DNA of 64,000 nucleotides from Pseudomonas sp. HOU2 (GCF_040729435.1 NZ_CP160398.1:5809001-5873000); one strand, 5' to 3'; shown: positions 8,626 through 17,120, numbered from the stretch's first letter. Numbers and translations are program-made. The notes: generated by a model not told the origin, from the letters alone.

Positions 8626-8940
8626 TTACTGAACCGGGATCGGTGAGGCGCCCTTGGGCAGGCAGGACAGCGGCGGGGTCATGATGCCCATGCTCGCCAC
8701 CGCGATAATCGCGCCGCTGGGCAACTCGCAGTTGTACTCGCCGGCCGGGGTGTACGCGGTGTAGTAGGTGAGGGTGCTGTCGCTGCGGATGTTGTCGATT
8801 TTCGACACCGGTTTACCGATGACCGTTTGCGCGCGTTCTTTCATGCTGGCTTCGGTGGGTTTGGCCGTTTGGCAACCGCTGGCGCCAAGCAGCAGGGCGC
8901 TGACGATCGCCACTTTGAGAAGGTTGGAATGCAGTTTCAT
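8626..8940 (-). CDS. Small lipoprotein of unknown function
   Basis: 104 aa starting MKLHSNLLKVAIVSALLLGASGC, a clear lipoprotein signal with lipobox GASGC. The mature part has no motif I recognise. It ends in a hydrophobic ASMGIMTPPLSCLPKG tail with two Cys residues in the mature chain that could form a disulphide. It precedes the YecR-like lipoprotein gene on the same strand by 32 bp. Confidence 0.8.
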   Translation of the reverse strand: MKLHSNLLKVAIVSALLLGASGCQTAKPTEASMKERAQTVIGKPVSKIDNIRSDSTLTYYTAYTPAGEYNCELPSGAIIAVASMGIMTPPLSCLPKGASPIPVQ

Positions 8941-9124
8941 GGTGTTTCTTCCTTGGTGTTGTTCTGATTTCCAGGCACAACGATCCCGCGCACTGCACAG
9001 CGGCAATGGTGGGGAGCATCGGGGGTTGCGAGGGAATATAGCGCCGGGTGGCGGGGCGGTCGATTAGCACAAATGTGCTAGTGCCGCGGTAGGAGAGGCG
9101 ACCCAACGGGTCGCCCCGCGCCGA

Positions 9125-9655
9125 TTACTGAGGAGAGTTGAACTGGTCGGAATAGCTGCCGGTCATCAGCGCCGAAGCGACGCGATCAGAACCGACGCCG
9201 ACGCGAGTGTAGGCATAGCGATTGGCGCCGACCTTGTCGGTGCCGTCTGAGGCCAGGGTATTGGCGCCGACATGATCGGAACCATCGGAAGCCACTGCGC
9301 CAGCGCCGACATGATCGGAGCCATCGGAGGCTACCGCGCCAGCGCCGACATGATCAGAGCCATCGGAGGCTACCGCGCCAGCGCCGACATGATCGGAACC
9401 ATCGGACGCCACTGCACCAGCGCCAACGTGATCAGAACCGTCCGAGGCGACTGCGCCAGCGCCGACATGATCGGAACCATCGGAAGCCACTGCGCCAGCG
9501 CCGACGTGATCGGAACCGTCCGAGGCGACTGCACCAGCCCCGACATGATCCGAACCATCAGAGGCCACAGCCTGCGGCTGCGCAGCCCAGACCGTTGGCA
9601 ACATCACGGTCGCCGCGACCGCAAGAATGGCGCCTGATAAAAGCGTGTGTTTCAT
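9125..9655 (-). CDS. Secreted 13-residue tandem-repeat protein
   Basis: 176 aa from the ATG at 9655, chosen because GGAG lies 7 nt upstream; a GTG at 9667 would overlap that ribosome site. A Sec signal peptide (MKHTLLSGAILAVAATVMLPTVWA) precedes eight consecutive copies of VASDGSDHVGAGA (the eighth ends in AN). A ninth degenerate copy (LASDGTDKVGAN) and a short tail with an echo of the repeat (VGVGSDRVAS) follow. The repeats are Asp/Gly/Ser-rich and His-containing, so a periplasmic or extracellular metal-binding or structural role is imaginable, but no function is known to me. Some pseudomonad annotations call similar short repeat proteins 'phage infection protein', which I consider uninformative. 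Confidence 0.8.
   Translation of the reverse strand: MKHTLLSGAILAVAATVMLPTVWAAQPQAVASDGSDHVGAGAVASDGSDHVGAGAVASDGSDHVGAGAVASDGSDHVGAGAVASDGSDHVGAGAVASDGSDHVGAGAVASDGSDHVGAGAVASDGSDHVGANTLASDGTDKVGANRYAYTRVGVGSDRVASALMTGSYSDQFNSPQ
9221..9571 (-). repeat. Nine tandem 39-bp coding repeats
   Basis: In-frame 39-bp units encode VASDGSDHVGAGA. Eight are nearly identical at the protein level, and synonymous differences between units are visible in the DNA (GACTGC/TACCGC, CCATCGG/CCGTCCG). Copy number is likely to vary between strains by slippage or recombination. Confidence 0.9.
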
Positions 9656-9928
9656 GATTTTCTCCACGACCCATCAGCCACACAGCATTCCGTTGGCCCG
9701 GGGTTGACCAGATTGGCGATTGGCACGGGCGCACGGTAACGCGCACGGGTGTCGACGTATTGCATGAAACTGCGATAGCGAACTGAAAAGTATAGATCGT
9801 CAAACACGGACCATGGCTGGCCGGGGGAGGAAGTGATAGTCGGTTAACTTCCTTGCGCAGGGGCGCTTGAAGGAAATCAGTCTAAAAACACCTGACCATC
9901 ATTCGATGGATTTTGCTAGCCTCAAAGG
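9656..9928. other. Intergenic region upstream of the repeat-protein gene
   Basis: 273 bp with no supportable gene. It should contain the promoter of the minus-strand repeat-protein gene. At its right end it contains the plus-strand elements TGACCA (9893-9898) and extended TGCTAGCCT (9915-9923) proposed as promoter of the RNA candidate that follows. Confidence 0.5.
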
Positions 9929-10172
9929 TGTAGGCGAAGACGCAGACTGATGCGCAAGCGGATAGCAAGGGGACGTGGGGCGCGTTCCGAAGGGTACACG
10001 GTTAGAAAGATCTCCGCGCTGAGATCCAGCCCTTATGCCGTGTGAGGCAGCAAAGCACCGCTCTTTTTCCATGGTTGCTTTTGTACTGTGAGAGGCCCGA
10101 TAAACCTTGTAAGCCAGAGACCAGCACTGGCCGCCTACTCGAACATCAAAGCCCGCATTGCTGCGGGCTTTG
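9929..10172 (+). ncRNA. Candidate structured RNA, unidentified
   Basis: About 240 nt without any plausible reading frame. A possible promoter precedes it (TGACCA, 18 nt, extended -10 TGCTAGCCT) and a GC-rich hairpin ends it (AAAGCCCGCA/TGCGGGCTTT, 10148-10171). Inside, GATCTC/GAGATC (10009-10014/10021-10026) makes a six-pair hairpin. AAGGG (9990-9994) can pair with CCCTT (10030-10034), and ACACGG (9996-10001) with CCGTGT (10038-10043). The last two pairings cross, so they form a pseudoknot or are mutually exclusive. I could not match it to tmRNA, RNase P, 6S, 4.5S or Rsm-type RNAs. Downstream on the plus strand there is no gene to regulate in cis. Confidence 0.4.
10148..10171. terminator. GC-rich hairpin, possible bidirectional terminator
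   Basis: A 10-bp stem AAAGCCCGCA/TGCGGGCTTT with a 4-nt loop lies 16 bp beyond the end of the cystathionine gamma-synthase-like gene. The T-run is short on both strands. It could end that operon and the plus-strand RNA candidate. Confidence 0.55.
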
Positions 10173-10186
10173 TCGTTATTGCAGGA

Positions 10187-11359
10187 TCAGATTTTGGTCA
10201 GCGCGTAGGCCAGATCGGCGCGCAGGTCTTCGAGGTCTTCGACCCCCACCGACAGACGCACCAGGCCGTCGCCGATGCCCAGTTTGGCGCGGGTTTCAGC
10301 TGGAATGGTCGCGTGGGTCATGATCGCCGGATGCTCGATCAGGCTTTCAACGCCGCCCAGACTCTCGGCCAGGGCAAAGATCTTCACGTTTTCCAGAAAG
10401 CGCCGAGCGCCTTCCAGATCACTGTTCAGATCCACCGAGATCATCCCGCCAAAACCATGCATCTGCCGCTTGGCCAACTCGTGCTGCGGGTGCGACGGCA
10501 GGCCCGGGTAGTAGACGCGTTTGACCTGCGGTTGCTGCTCCAGCCACTTGGCCAGTTCCAGCGCGTTGCTGCAGTGACGCTCCATGCGCAGCGCCAGGGT
10601 CTTGACCCCGCGCAGGGTCAGGAACGCGTCGAATGGCCCGGAAATCGCGCCGACCGCGTTTTGCAGGAAGCCGAGTTTGTCCGCCAGTTCGGCATTCTGA
10701 CCGACCACCGCGATACCACCGATCACGTCGGAGTGACCGTTCAGGTACTTGGTGGTCGAGTGCAGCACGATGTCGAAACCCAGCTCCAGCGGACGCTGGA
10801 TATACGGGCTGGCGAAGGTGTTGTCGGCGACGCTGATGATCCCGCGTGCGCGGCAGATGCGCGCAATCGCAGCCAGATCCGACAGGCTCAGCAGCGGGTT
10901 GGTCGGCGACTCGACAATCACCAGCCGTGTGTCGTCCTGCAGCGCCGCTTCGAACGCCGCCAGGTCAGTCAGATCGACGTAGCTGAAACGATGCCCGGCA
11001 CTGCGTTGACGCACCTTGTCGAACAGGCGGAACGTGCCGCCGTACAGGTCATTGCCGGAGATCACGTGCGAACCGGCATCGATCAGTTCGAGCACGGTGG
11101 AAATCGTCGCCAGCCCGGAAGCGAAAGCGAAGGCGCGGGTGCCACCTTCCAGATCCGCCACGCAACGCTCCAGGGCAAAACGCGTCGGGTTGTGCGAGCG
11201 CCCGTAGTCGAAGCCCTTGTGCACGCCGGGGCTGTCTTGCAGGTAAGTGGAGTTGGCGTAGATCGGCGGCATCAGCGCGCCGGTGGTCGGGTCAGGTTCT
11301 TGCCCGGCATGGATCACCCGGGTCGCGAAGCCTTGGGATTTATCGTCGTGCTGACTCAT
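10187..11359 (-). CDS. Cystathionine gamma-synthase/lyase-like PLP enzyme
   Basis: 390-aa Cys/Met-metabolism PLP-dependent enzyme starting [20 protein letters not shown]. The Schiff-base lysine is Lys204 in [11 protein letters not shown]. Typical family blocks are [32 protein letters not shown] and the C-terminal [12 protein letters not shown]. The start codon overlaps the stop of the upstream cystathionine beta-synthase gene (ATGA), so the two are translated together. Paired with a cystathionine beta-synthase, a cystathionine gamma-lyase role (reverse transsulfuration, cystathionine to cysteine) is more likely than a synthase role. The sequence alone does not separate these activities. Confidence 0.9.
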   Translation of the reverse strand: MSQHDDKSQGFATRVIHAGQEPDPTTGALMPPIYANSTYLQDSPGVHKGFDYGRSHNPTRFALERCVADLEGGTRAFAFASGLATISTVLELIDAGSHVISGNDLYGGTFRLFDKVRQRSAGHRFSYVDLTDLAAFEAALQDDTRLVIVESPTNPLLSLSDLAAIARICRARGIISVADNTFASPYIQRPLELGFDIVLHSTTKYLNGHSDVIGGIAVVGQNAELADKLGFLQNAVGAISGPFDAFLTLRGVKTLALRMERHCSNALELAKWLEQQPQVKRVYYPGLPSHPQHELAKRQMHGFGGMISVDLNSDLEGARRFLENVKIFALAESLGGVESLIEHPAIMTHATIPAETRAKLGIGDGLVRLSVGVEDLEDLRADLAYALTKI

Positions 11360-12732
11360 GCGAGGGATCTCCGTAATTGGTTGAGCATGTCGGTGCGGGT
11401 AATCAGGCCGTGGAAGCCCGAAGCATCGGCAATGATCGCGACGAGGCCGCGACTGAGCACCGCTTCCAGCTCGGCAAGGTTGGCACCGGGCGCGAGGGTT
11501 TGCAGTTTGTCGGTCATCACGCTGGAGACCGATTGACTGAAGCGCGCGGCGTCTTCGTGCACCGGCAGCAGGATGTCGGATTCGTCGATCACCCCGACCA
11601 GTTGTTTGCCTTCCACCAGCACCGGCAGCTGCGAAACATCTGCCAGACGCATGCGCTGGAACGCGGTCAGCAGGGTGTCGTCGGGACCGACGCTGATCAC
11701 GCGGCCGTCTTCGAAACGACGAGCGATCAGATCGCGCAGGTCGCCATAGCGTTTGCGCTGCAGCAGGCCCTGATCGGTCATCCACTGGTCGTTGTAGACC
11801 TTCGACAGATAGCGCGTGCCGGTGTCGCAGACAAAGCTGACCACGCGTTTCGGCTCGGTCTGTTCGCGGCAATAACGCAGCGCGGCGGCGAGCAGGGTGC
11901 CGGTGGACGAACCCCCGAGAATGCCTTCGGCCTTGAGCAACTGACGGGCATGATCGAAGCTTTCTTCGTCGCTGATCGAGTAGGCGTGGCGCACGCTGGT
12001 GAGGTCGGTGATCGACGGAATGAAATCCTCACCGATGCCTTCTACCGCCCATGAACCGGGCGTCGGCATGGTGCCGTCGCGGCTGTACTGAGCCATCACC
12101 GAACCGACCGGGTCGGCGAGGACCATTTGCAGATCCGGTTGTACCCGTTTGAAGAAGCGGCTCAGCCCGGTCAGTGTGCCGGCGGAACCGACGCCAACCA
12201 CGATCGCGTCCAGATCATGCTCGGTCTGCGCCCAGATCTCCGGCGCGGTGCTGCATTCGTGGGCCAGCGGGTTGGCGGGGTTGTTGAACTGGTCGGCGAA
12301 AAACGCGCCGGGAATGTCTTTCGCCAGGCGTGCGGCCACGTCCTGGTAATACTCGGGGTGGCCCTTGCCGACATCCGAGCGGGTGATGTGCACCTCGGCA
12401 CCCATGGCTTTCAAGTGCAGGACTTTCTCGGTGGACATCTTGTCCGGGACTACCAGCACTACGCGGTAGCCTTTGGCCCGGCCGACCAGCGCCAGACCCA
12501 GACCGGTGTTGCCGGCGGTGGCCTCGACGATAGTGCCACCCGGTTGCAGGCGCCCGTCGCGTTCAGCGGCATCGATCATTGCCAGACCGATGCGGTCCTT
12601 GATCGAGCCGCCGGGGTTTTGTGATTCCAGTTTGAGAAACAGTGTGCAGAGGCCGGTATCGAAGCGGGTAACTTGTACCAGCGGCGTATTGCCGATCAGC
12701 CCAAGTACGGCAGGGCGTGAATCCTTTGACAT
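11356..12732 (-). CDS. Cystathionine beta-synthase with C-terminal CBS domains
   Basis: 458 aa from MSKDSRPAVLGLIGNTPLVQ; the GAGGTGAAGAA ribosome site just upstream decides the start. The N-terminal ~320 residues are a beta-family PLP fold with Lys45 in SQNPGGSIKDRIG, the phosphate-binding EATAGNTGLG loop and GVGSAGTLTG. The C-terminal ~120 residues hold a pair of CBS domains (VISVGPDDTLLTAFQRMRLADVSQLPVL and VMTDKLQTLAPGANLAELEAVLSRGLVAIIADASG), which bind adenosyl ligands in related enzymes. It condenses serine or O-acetylserine with homocysteine to cystathionine. It forms an operon with the downstream gamma-synthase/lyase-like gene, so together they convert homocysteine to cysteine. Confidence 0.92.
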   Translation of the reverse strand: MSKDSRPAVLGLIGNTPLVQVTRFDTGLCTLFLKLESQNPGGSIKDRIGLAMIDAAERDGRLQPGGTIVEATAGNTGLGLALVGRAKGYRVVLVVPDKMSTEKVLHLKAMGAEVHITRSDVGKGHPEYYQDVAARLAKDIPGAFFADQFNNPANPLAHECSTAPEIWAQTEHDLDAIVVGVGSAGTLTGLSRFFKRVQPDLQMVLADPVGSVMAQYSRDGTMPTPGSWAVEGIGEDFIPSITDLTSVRHAYSISDEESFDHARQLLKAEGILGGSSTGTLLAAALRYCREQTEPKRVVSFVCDTGTRYLSKVYNDQWMTDQGLLQRKRYGDLRDLIARRFEDGRVISVGPDDTLLTAFQRMRLADVSQLPVLVEGKQLVGVIDESDILLPVHEDAARFSQSVSSVMTDKLQTLAPGANLAELEAVLSRGLVAIIADASGFHGLITRTDMLNQLRRSLA

Positions 12733-13122
12733 TTCTTCACCTCTTGTAGTGGTGTTGATCGCGTTCCATTCGCGGGGAAAAGCTCGCGTGCAACATAGGC
12801 GCAGACATGATCTGTCGCAACCTTTAGTCAGTCGCTGCTCCAGCCATTTCGATCTAACCATAGAACAGAATCGCAGCCTGCAAGGGCCCGGTTTCAGAGG
12901 GTTTACATCAAGGCGCCATCGAGTATTCAAAGGGCGTCGTGACTGTGCTCGATAGCTTGATTCGCGCAGGAATATCCTGCAGGGCCAATCGTGTTTTCTG
13001 CGTCATGCAGTTGATAGCTGATCATGAGAGAAACTTGTGATCATCAAGATTAAAATGAGTTTGTTTCACTAGCGTTCGATCTCGACAATGGCGCCATCAA
13101 CAAGACATTGGAGTTGTTTGTC
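12733..13122. other. Divergent intergenic region, CBS gene / metE
   Basis: 390 bp with no supportable gene. It must carry the promoters of both flanking units. It contains TGATCA twice (13018-13023, 13038-13043) and a near MetR site at 13056-13068. I saw no cobalamin-riboswitch consensus upstream of metE. Confidence 0.5.
13056..13068 (+). promoter_or_regulatory. Candidate MetR box upstream of metE
   Basis: TGAGTTTGTTTCA differs by one base from the MetR consensus TGAA-N5-TTCA. It ends 54 bp before the metE start. MetR activates metE in enterobacteria in response to homocysteine; use of the same site here is inference. Confidence 0.35.
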
Positions 13123-15411
13123 ATGGCACTGGCCCATTCCCTCGGATTTCCGCGCATCGGCCGCGACCGCGAACTGAAGAAAGCGCAAGAGGCGTTCTGG
13201 AAAGGAGAACTGAACGAGGCTGGCCTGCGTGATGTTGGCCGCCAGTTGCGCAAGGCCCATTGGGACCTGCAGAAAAACGCCGGCATCGAGCTGCTGCCGG
13301 TGGGCGATTTCGCCTGGTACGACCAGGTGCTGACTCACTCGCTGATGTTCGGGGTGATTCCCGAGCGCTTCCGTCCGCATGACGGCAAGGCCAGCCTGCA
13401 GACCCTGTTCAGCATGGCCCGTGGCGTCAGCGACAATTGCTGCGTCGGTGCGCACGCTCAGGAAATGACCAAGTGGTTTGACACCAACTACCACTATCTG
13501 GTCCCGGAATTCAGCGTCGATCAACAGTTCCAGCTCGGTTGGGAACAGTTGTTCGAAGAAGTCGAAGAGGCCCGTGCCCTCGGCCATAACGTCAAACCGG
13601 TGATCATCGGCCCACTGACTTATCTGTGGCTGGGCAAGGCCAAAGGCGCAGAGTTCGACAAACTGGAACTGCTTGATCGCCTGCTGCCGCTGTACGGGCA
13701 GATCTTCGCCCGGCTGGCCGCACTCGGTGTGGAATGGGTGCAGATCGACGAGCCGATTCTGGTGCTCGACTTGCCGCAGGAATGGAAGAACGCTTTTGAG
13801 CGAGCCTACAACCAGATCCAGCGTGATCCACTGAAAAAACTGGTCGCCACCTATTTTGGCGGTCTGGAAGAAAACCTCGGGCTGGCTGCCAATCTGCCGG
13901 TCGATGGCCTGCACATCGATCTGGTGCGTGCGCCGGACCAGTACCCGACCATCCTCGATCGCCTGCCGGCTTACAAAGTGCTGTCGCTGGGTGTGGTCAA
14001 CGGTCGTAACGTCTGGCGCTGCGATCTGGAACATGCGCTGGCGACTTTGCAGCATGCGCATGAACGTCTGGGGGATCGGTTGTGGGTTGCGCCGTCCTGC
14101 TCGCTGCTGCACAGCCCGGTGGATCTGAACCGCGAAGACCAGCTCGATGCCGAGCTGAAAAGCTGGCTGGCGTTTGCCGTGCAGAAGTGCGAGGAAGTCG
14201 CGGTGCTGGCGCAGGCGGTCAACGAGCCGGAAGCGCCGAAAGTGCTGCGCGCCTTGGCCCAAAGCCGCTCGGTACAGACCAGCCGCGCCGCCTCGCCACG
14301 TATTCACAAACCGGCAGTGCAGGCCCGTGTCGCGGCCATTACCGCGCAGGACAGCCAGCGCCAATCGCCGTTTACCCAACGCATCGCCAAGCAGCGCGCC
14401 GGCCTCGATCTGCCACTGTTCCCGACCACCACCATCGGATCGTTTCCGCAGACTGCGTCGATTCGTCTGGCGCGTCAGTCGTTCAAGCAGGGCAAGCTCA
14501 GCGAAGCGGAATACACCGAAGCCATGTACAGCGAAATCCGTCACGCCGTGCAAATCCAGGAGCAACTGGGCCTCGACGTACTGGTGCACGGAGAAGCCGA
14601 GCGCAACGACATGGTCGAGTACTTCGCCGAGCAACTGGACGGTTACGTGTTCACCCGTTTCGGTTGGGTGCAGAGCTACGGTTCGCGCTGCGTGAAACCG
14701 GCGGTGATCTTCGGTGACTTGAGCCGCCCGCAAGCCATGACCGTGGACTGGATCCGCTACGCCCAGGGCCTGACCGACAAGGTCATGAAAGGCATGCTGA
14801 CGGGGCCGGTGACCATGCTGATGTGGTCGTTCCCTCGCGAAGACGTGTCCCGTGAGGTGCAGGCGCGGCAACTGGCGCTGGCGCTCCGTGACGAAGTGGT
14901 GGACCTGGAAGCCGCCGGGATCAGGATCGTGCAGATCGACGAAGCCGCATTCCGCGAAGGTCTGCCGCTGCGCCGCGCGCAATGGCAGCACTATCTGGAC
15001 TGGGCCACCGAAGCGTTCCGCCTGTGTGCCTCCGGTGTACGCGACGAAACTCAGATCCACACGCACATGTGCTACAGCGAATTCAATGATGTGATCGAGT
15101 CCATCGCCGCGATGGACGCCGACGTGATCACCATCGAAACCTCGCGCTCGGACATGGAATTGCTCGACGCCTTCGAAGCCTTCGCCTACCCGAACGAGAT
15201 CGGCCCGGGCGTGTACGACATCCACTCGCCACGGGTGCCGGATGCCTCGGAAATGGCTAACTTGCTGCGCAAGGCAGCGCAGCGGATTCCGGCCGAGCGG
15301 TTGTGGGTCAATCCGGATTGCGGTCTGAAAACCCGTGGCTGGCCGGAGACTGAAGCGGCGTTGGTGCACATGGTCACGGCCGCCCGTCAGCTGCGCAAAG
15401 AACTGGCCTGA
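13123..15411 (+). CDS. metE: Cobalamin-independent methionine synthase
   Basis: 762 aa, the usual MetE length, starting [24 protein letters not shown] nine nt upstream selects this ATG over one at 13108. The N-terminal domain binds methyltetrahydrofolate polyglutamate ([13 protein letters not shown]). The C-terminal barrel begins near [17 protein letters not shown] and carries the zinc-site segments [10 protein letters not shown] and [11 protein letters not shown] plus [14 protein letters not shown]. It transfers the methyl group from 5-methyl-tetrahydropteroyl-triglutamate to homocysteine. It lies divergent from the homocysteine-consuming CBS/CGL operon, so both branches from homocysteine start from one intergenic region. 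Confidence 0.97.
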   Translation: MALAHSLGFPRIGRDRELKKAQEAFWKGELNEAGLRDVGRQLRKAHWDLQKNAGIELLPVGDFAWYDQVLTHSLMFGVIPERFRPHDGKASLQTLFSMARGVSDNCCVGAHAQEMTKWFDTNYHYLVPEFSVDQQFQLGWEQLFEEVEEARALGHNVKPVIIGPLTYLWLGKAKGAEFDKLELLDRLLPLYGQIFARLAALGVEWVQIDEPILVLDLPQEWKNAFERAYNQIQRDPLKKLVATYFGGLEENLGLAANLPVDGLHIDLVRAPDQYPTILDRLPAYKVLSLGVVNGRNVWRCDLEHALATLQHAHERLGDRLWVAPSCSLLHSPVDLNREDQLDAELKSWLAFAVQKCEEVAVLAQAVNEPEAPKVLRALAQSRSVQTSRAASPRIHKPAVQARVAAITAQDSQRQSPFTQRIAKQRAGLDLPLFPTTTIGSFPQTASIRLARQSFKQGKLSEAEYTEAMYSEIRHAVQIQEQLGLDVLVHGEAERNDMVEYFAEQLDGYVFTRFGWVQSYGSRCVKPAVIFGDLSRPQAMTVDWIRYAQGLTDKVMKGMLTGPVTMLMWSFPREDVSREVQARQLALALRDEVVDLEAAGIRIVQIDEAAFREGLPLRRAQWQHYLDWATEAFRLCASGVRDETQIHTHMCYSEFNDVIESIAAMDADVITIETSRSDMELLDAFEAFAYPNEIGPGVYDIHSPRVPDASEMANLLRKAAQRIPAERLWVNPDCGLKTRGWPETEAALVHMVTAARQLRKELA

Positions 15412-15430
15412 GAAGGCAACCACAAAACCC

Positions 15431-15519
15431 TGTGGGAGCGAGCTTGCTCGCGAAGGCGGTGTATCAGCCAAATACTTATCGGCTGACACGCTGCCTTCGC
15501 GAGCAAGCTCGCTCCCACA
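15431..15519. repeat. REP palindrome, GTGGGAGCGAGCTTGCTCGC family
   Basis: Inverted repeat of TGTGGGAGCGAGCTTGCTCG and its complement around a ~40-nt centre, immediately after metE. It is the only copy of this sub-type in the window. Confidence 0.85.
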
Positions 15520-15536
15520 ATGGGTTTAGTGATCAG

Positions 15537-16472
15537 TCAGTGACGGCTCATCAAGCCGTGAAGTACACCCAGGCGCAGCCCCGGTTCCGACGGCGCCATC
15601 TGCGAAATGCCGAATACCTTGAACGCCGCCAGCATCAGCACCAGCCCACCCGGGAGGATGCTCTGGCGATGCGGCTGCAAGCCTGCCAGCTTCAACTGCT
15701 GAACGTTTTTCACCTTCAGCAGCAACAGCGACAGACGCAACAACCCGCCATAGGTGATGCCATCCTGGCCGAAGTCGTTCAAGCGATTGGCCTTGAGCAC
15801 TTTCGCCAGCATCCGCGCCGTGCCCGACGAGCCGATGGTCTGCTGCCAGCCCTGCGCACGATAGCGACGGGCGACTTTTTCGAATTGCAGGATCGCCACG
15901 CGCTCGGCTTCTTGCAGCGCACCAGGTGCAATGCGTCCGTCGGGGAAATAGCGGGCACCCAGCGTGCCGCTGCCGATGGCGATGCTTTCGGTGAGCAGCG
16001 GTTGTGTGCCCTGGCCGAGAATCAGCTCGGTAGAACCGCCACCGATATCGACCACCAACCGCATGTCCTCAGCGCCCGGCAGGGAATGGGCGACACCGGC
16101 GTACACCAGTTGCGCCTCTTCATGGCCGGAAATGACATCGATGCGAAACCCCAGATGACGTTCGGCGCTGTGCAGAAACAGCTGCGCATTGTCCGCCTCG
16201 CGCACGGCGCTGGTCGCCACCGCCCGCACCTTGCCGGCCTCGAACCCGCGCAGCTTCTTGCCGAACCGCGCCAAGGCCTGCCAGCCCCGGTCCAGCGCCA
16301 TTTCGTCCAGAGCACCACCGTCAAAACCTTCGGCCAGTCGCACCGGTTCACGCAGGGTTTTGACCTCCTGAATCATCAAGCCTTTTCGACTGCGCACCGA
16401 CTGGCCGATCATCAGGCGAAACGCATTCGAGCCCAGGTCGATGGCGGCAAACAGCGAGGCGTCTTCTTTCAT
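15537..16472 (-). CDS. Ppx/GppA family phosphatase (short form)
   Basis: 311 aa from MKEDASLFAAIDLGSNAFRL, with AGGG upstream. The actin-like ASKHA signatures are present: phosphate-1 AIDLGSNAFRLMIGQ, ATSAVREADN, SGHEEAQLVYAGV and phosphate-2 VVDIGGGSTELILG. Only the N-terminal catalytic domains are present. Full-length exopolyphosphatase is about 500 aa with a C-terminal HD-like part. Family members degrade polyphosphate and/or pppGpp. A Pho box on the minus strand (16537-16554) followed by a -10-like CAGAAT suggests induction under phosphate starvation. Confidence 0.9.
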   Translation of the reverse strand: MKEDASLFAAIDLGSNAFRLMIGQSVRSRKGLMIQEVKTLREPVRLAEGFDGGALDEMALDRGWQALARFGKKLRGFEAGKVRAVATSAVREADNAQLFLHSAERHLGFRIDVISGHEEAQLVYAGVAHSLPGAEDMRLVVDIGGGSTELILGQGTQPLLTESIAIGSGTLGARYFPDGRIAPGALQEAERVAILQFEKVARRYRAQGWQQTIGSSGTARMLAKVLKANRLNDFGQDGITYGGLLRLSLLLLKVKNVQQLKLAGLQPHRQSILPGGLVLMLAAFKVFGISQMAPSEPGLRLGVLHGLMSRH

Positions 16473-16536
16473 GGGAATCCCTGCAAACATCCGTCGAAGG
16501 CTCAAGACGGTTTGCGAGGATTCTGCGATGCGCTTG

Positions 16537-16554
16537 ATGACATCCTGATGACGG
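16537..16554 (-). promoter_or_regulatory. Pho box facing the Ppx/GppA gene
   Basis: On the minus strand CCGTCAT-CAGG-ATGTCAT matches the PhoB 7-4-7 direct repeat (consensus CTGTCAT). A -10-like CAGAAT (16520-16525) follows after 11 nt. This is the spacing of PhoB-dependent promoters, where the box replaces the -35 element. Confidence 0.65.
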
Positions 16555-16581
16555 GGCAGGGGCGGTTCAGTGAATTGTTGG

Positions 16582-16599
16582 TTGTCATGACACTGTCAT
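16582..16599 (+). promoter_or_regulatory. Pho box facing a short terminated transcript
   Basis: TTGTCAT-GACA-CTGTCAT is a 13/14 match to the PhoB direct repeat. The -10 candidate TATCCT (16611-16616) follows after 11 nt. The orientation is opposite to the Pho box at 16537-16554, with 27 bp between them. Confidence 0.7.
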
Positions 16600-16622
16600 T
16601 ATCCGGCGACTATCCTGCCCCC

Positions 16623-16675
16623 AATACATCGCGTGTTCTTAAAGTTTTCGCTGCCTCTTCGGGCAGCTTTTTTTT
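16623..16675 (+). ncRNA. Candidate PhoB-controlled small RNA (~53 nt)
   Basis: The interval from the predicted start after TATCCT to the T-run of a strong terminator is only about 53 nt. It contains no ATG-initiated frame. It could be a short regulatory RNA, an aborted leader, or a by-product of divergent Pho promoters. There is no coding gene on the plus strand until the ParD-like gene at 16893, beyond the terminator and a REP element. Confidence 0.4.
16650..16675 (+). terminator. Strong intrinsic terminator
   Basis: GCTGCC-TCTTCG-GGCAGC hairpin with a UUCG-type loop, followed by eight T residues. Confidence 0.85.
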
Positions 16676-16720
16676 GCCTGAAATTCCACACGTATCACCC
16701 AAAAACCAACACAAAACCCC

Positions 16721-16799
16721 TGTAGGAGCTGCCGCAGGCTGCGATCTTTTGACTTTGTTTGTGAAGATCAAAAGATCGCAGCCTCCGGCAGCTCCTACA
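16721..16799. repeat. REP palindrome, GTAGGAGCTGCC family
   Basis: TGTAGGAGCTGCCGCAGGCT and its inverted copy, with an AT-rich centre rich in GATC and TTTTGA. Confidence 0.85.
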
Positions 16800-16862
16800 C
16801 GGTTATGTCAGTAGGTTTGCAGAGTGTATTTGCAATTTTCCATGAGGCTTGGCTAATATACG

Positions 16863-16886
16863 ATCCATATACACTTCGTATCGGAT
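16863..16886. promoter_or_regulatory. Imperfect palindrome, candidate autoregulatory operator
   Basis: ATCCATATAC, 5 nt, GTATCGGAT: the two arms are complementary apart from one bulged base. It sits between a good -10 element (TAATAT) and the ParD-like start codon, where a repressor would block initiation. Confidence 0.4.
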
Positions 16887-16892
16887 TCGGAT

Positions 16893-17120
16893 ATGGGCAT
16901 CGTAAAGATTTCAGAAGACATGCACGAAAACCTGCGCATCTCCAGCAATGCGCTCAGCCGCTCGATCAACGCGCAGGCCGAGCACTGGATGCGCATCGGC
17001 ATGCTCGCCGAGCTGCACCCCAACCTCGACCACAGCGCCATTTGCCGCTTGCTGATCCGCGCCGAACAGAACGGCGGGCTGGATCTGCATCAACTGACTC
17101 AGGAAGCCGTCAGCGCATGA
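16893..17120 (+). CDS. ParD-like family protein
   Basis: 75-aa protein starting MGIVKISEDMHENLRISSNALSR. It has the ribbon-helix-helix-like layout of the ParD-like family (a short strand, then two helices; residues RSINAQAEHWMRIGMLAELH). It is usually found next to a type I methionine aminopeptidase. Here too its stop overlaps the start of that gene (ATGA). A promoter TTGCAA-18 nt-TAATAT (16830-16859) and an imperfect palindrome (16863-16886) that reaches to 6 bp before the start codon suggest autoregulation. No toxin of the RelE/ParE fold is adjacent, so a toxin-antitoxin role is doubtful. Confidence 0.8.
   Translation: MGIVKISEDMHENLRISSNALSRSINAQAEHWMRIGMLAELHPNLDHSAICRLLIRAEQNGGLDLHQLTQEAVSA

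Noticed and set aside
9221-9571. Regular 39-bp repeats that could be mistaken for a CRISPR array
   Set aside because: Repeats are contiguous without spacers, in frame, and encode a 13-residue peptide; no cas genes are present.
12733-13122. Cobalamin riboswitch upstream of metE
   Set aside because: No B12-box-like conserved core or matching stems found; a MetR-like box is the better though weak candidate.
13069-15489. Minus-strand frame of about 800 codons opposite metE
   Set aside because: Exactly antisense to the complete metE; composition typical of reverse-strand GC-bias frames.
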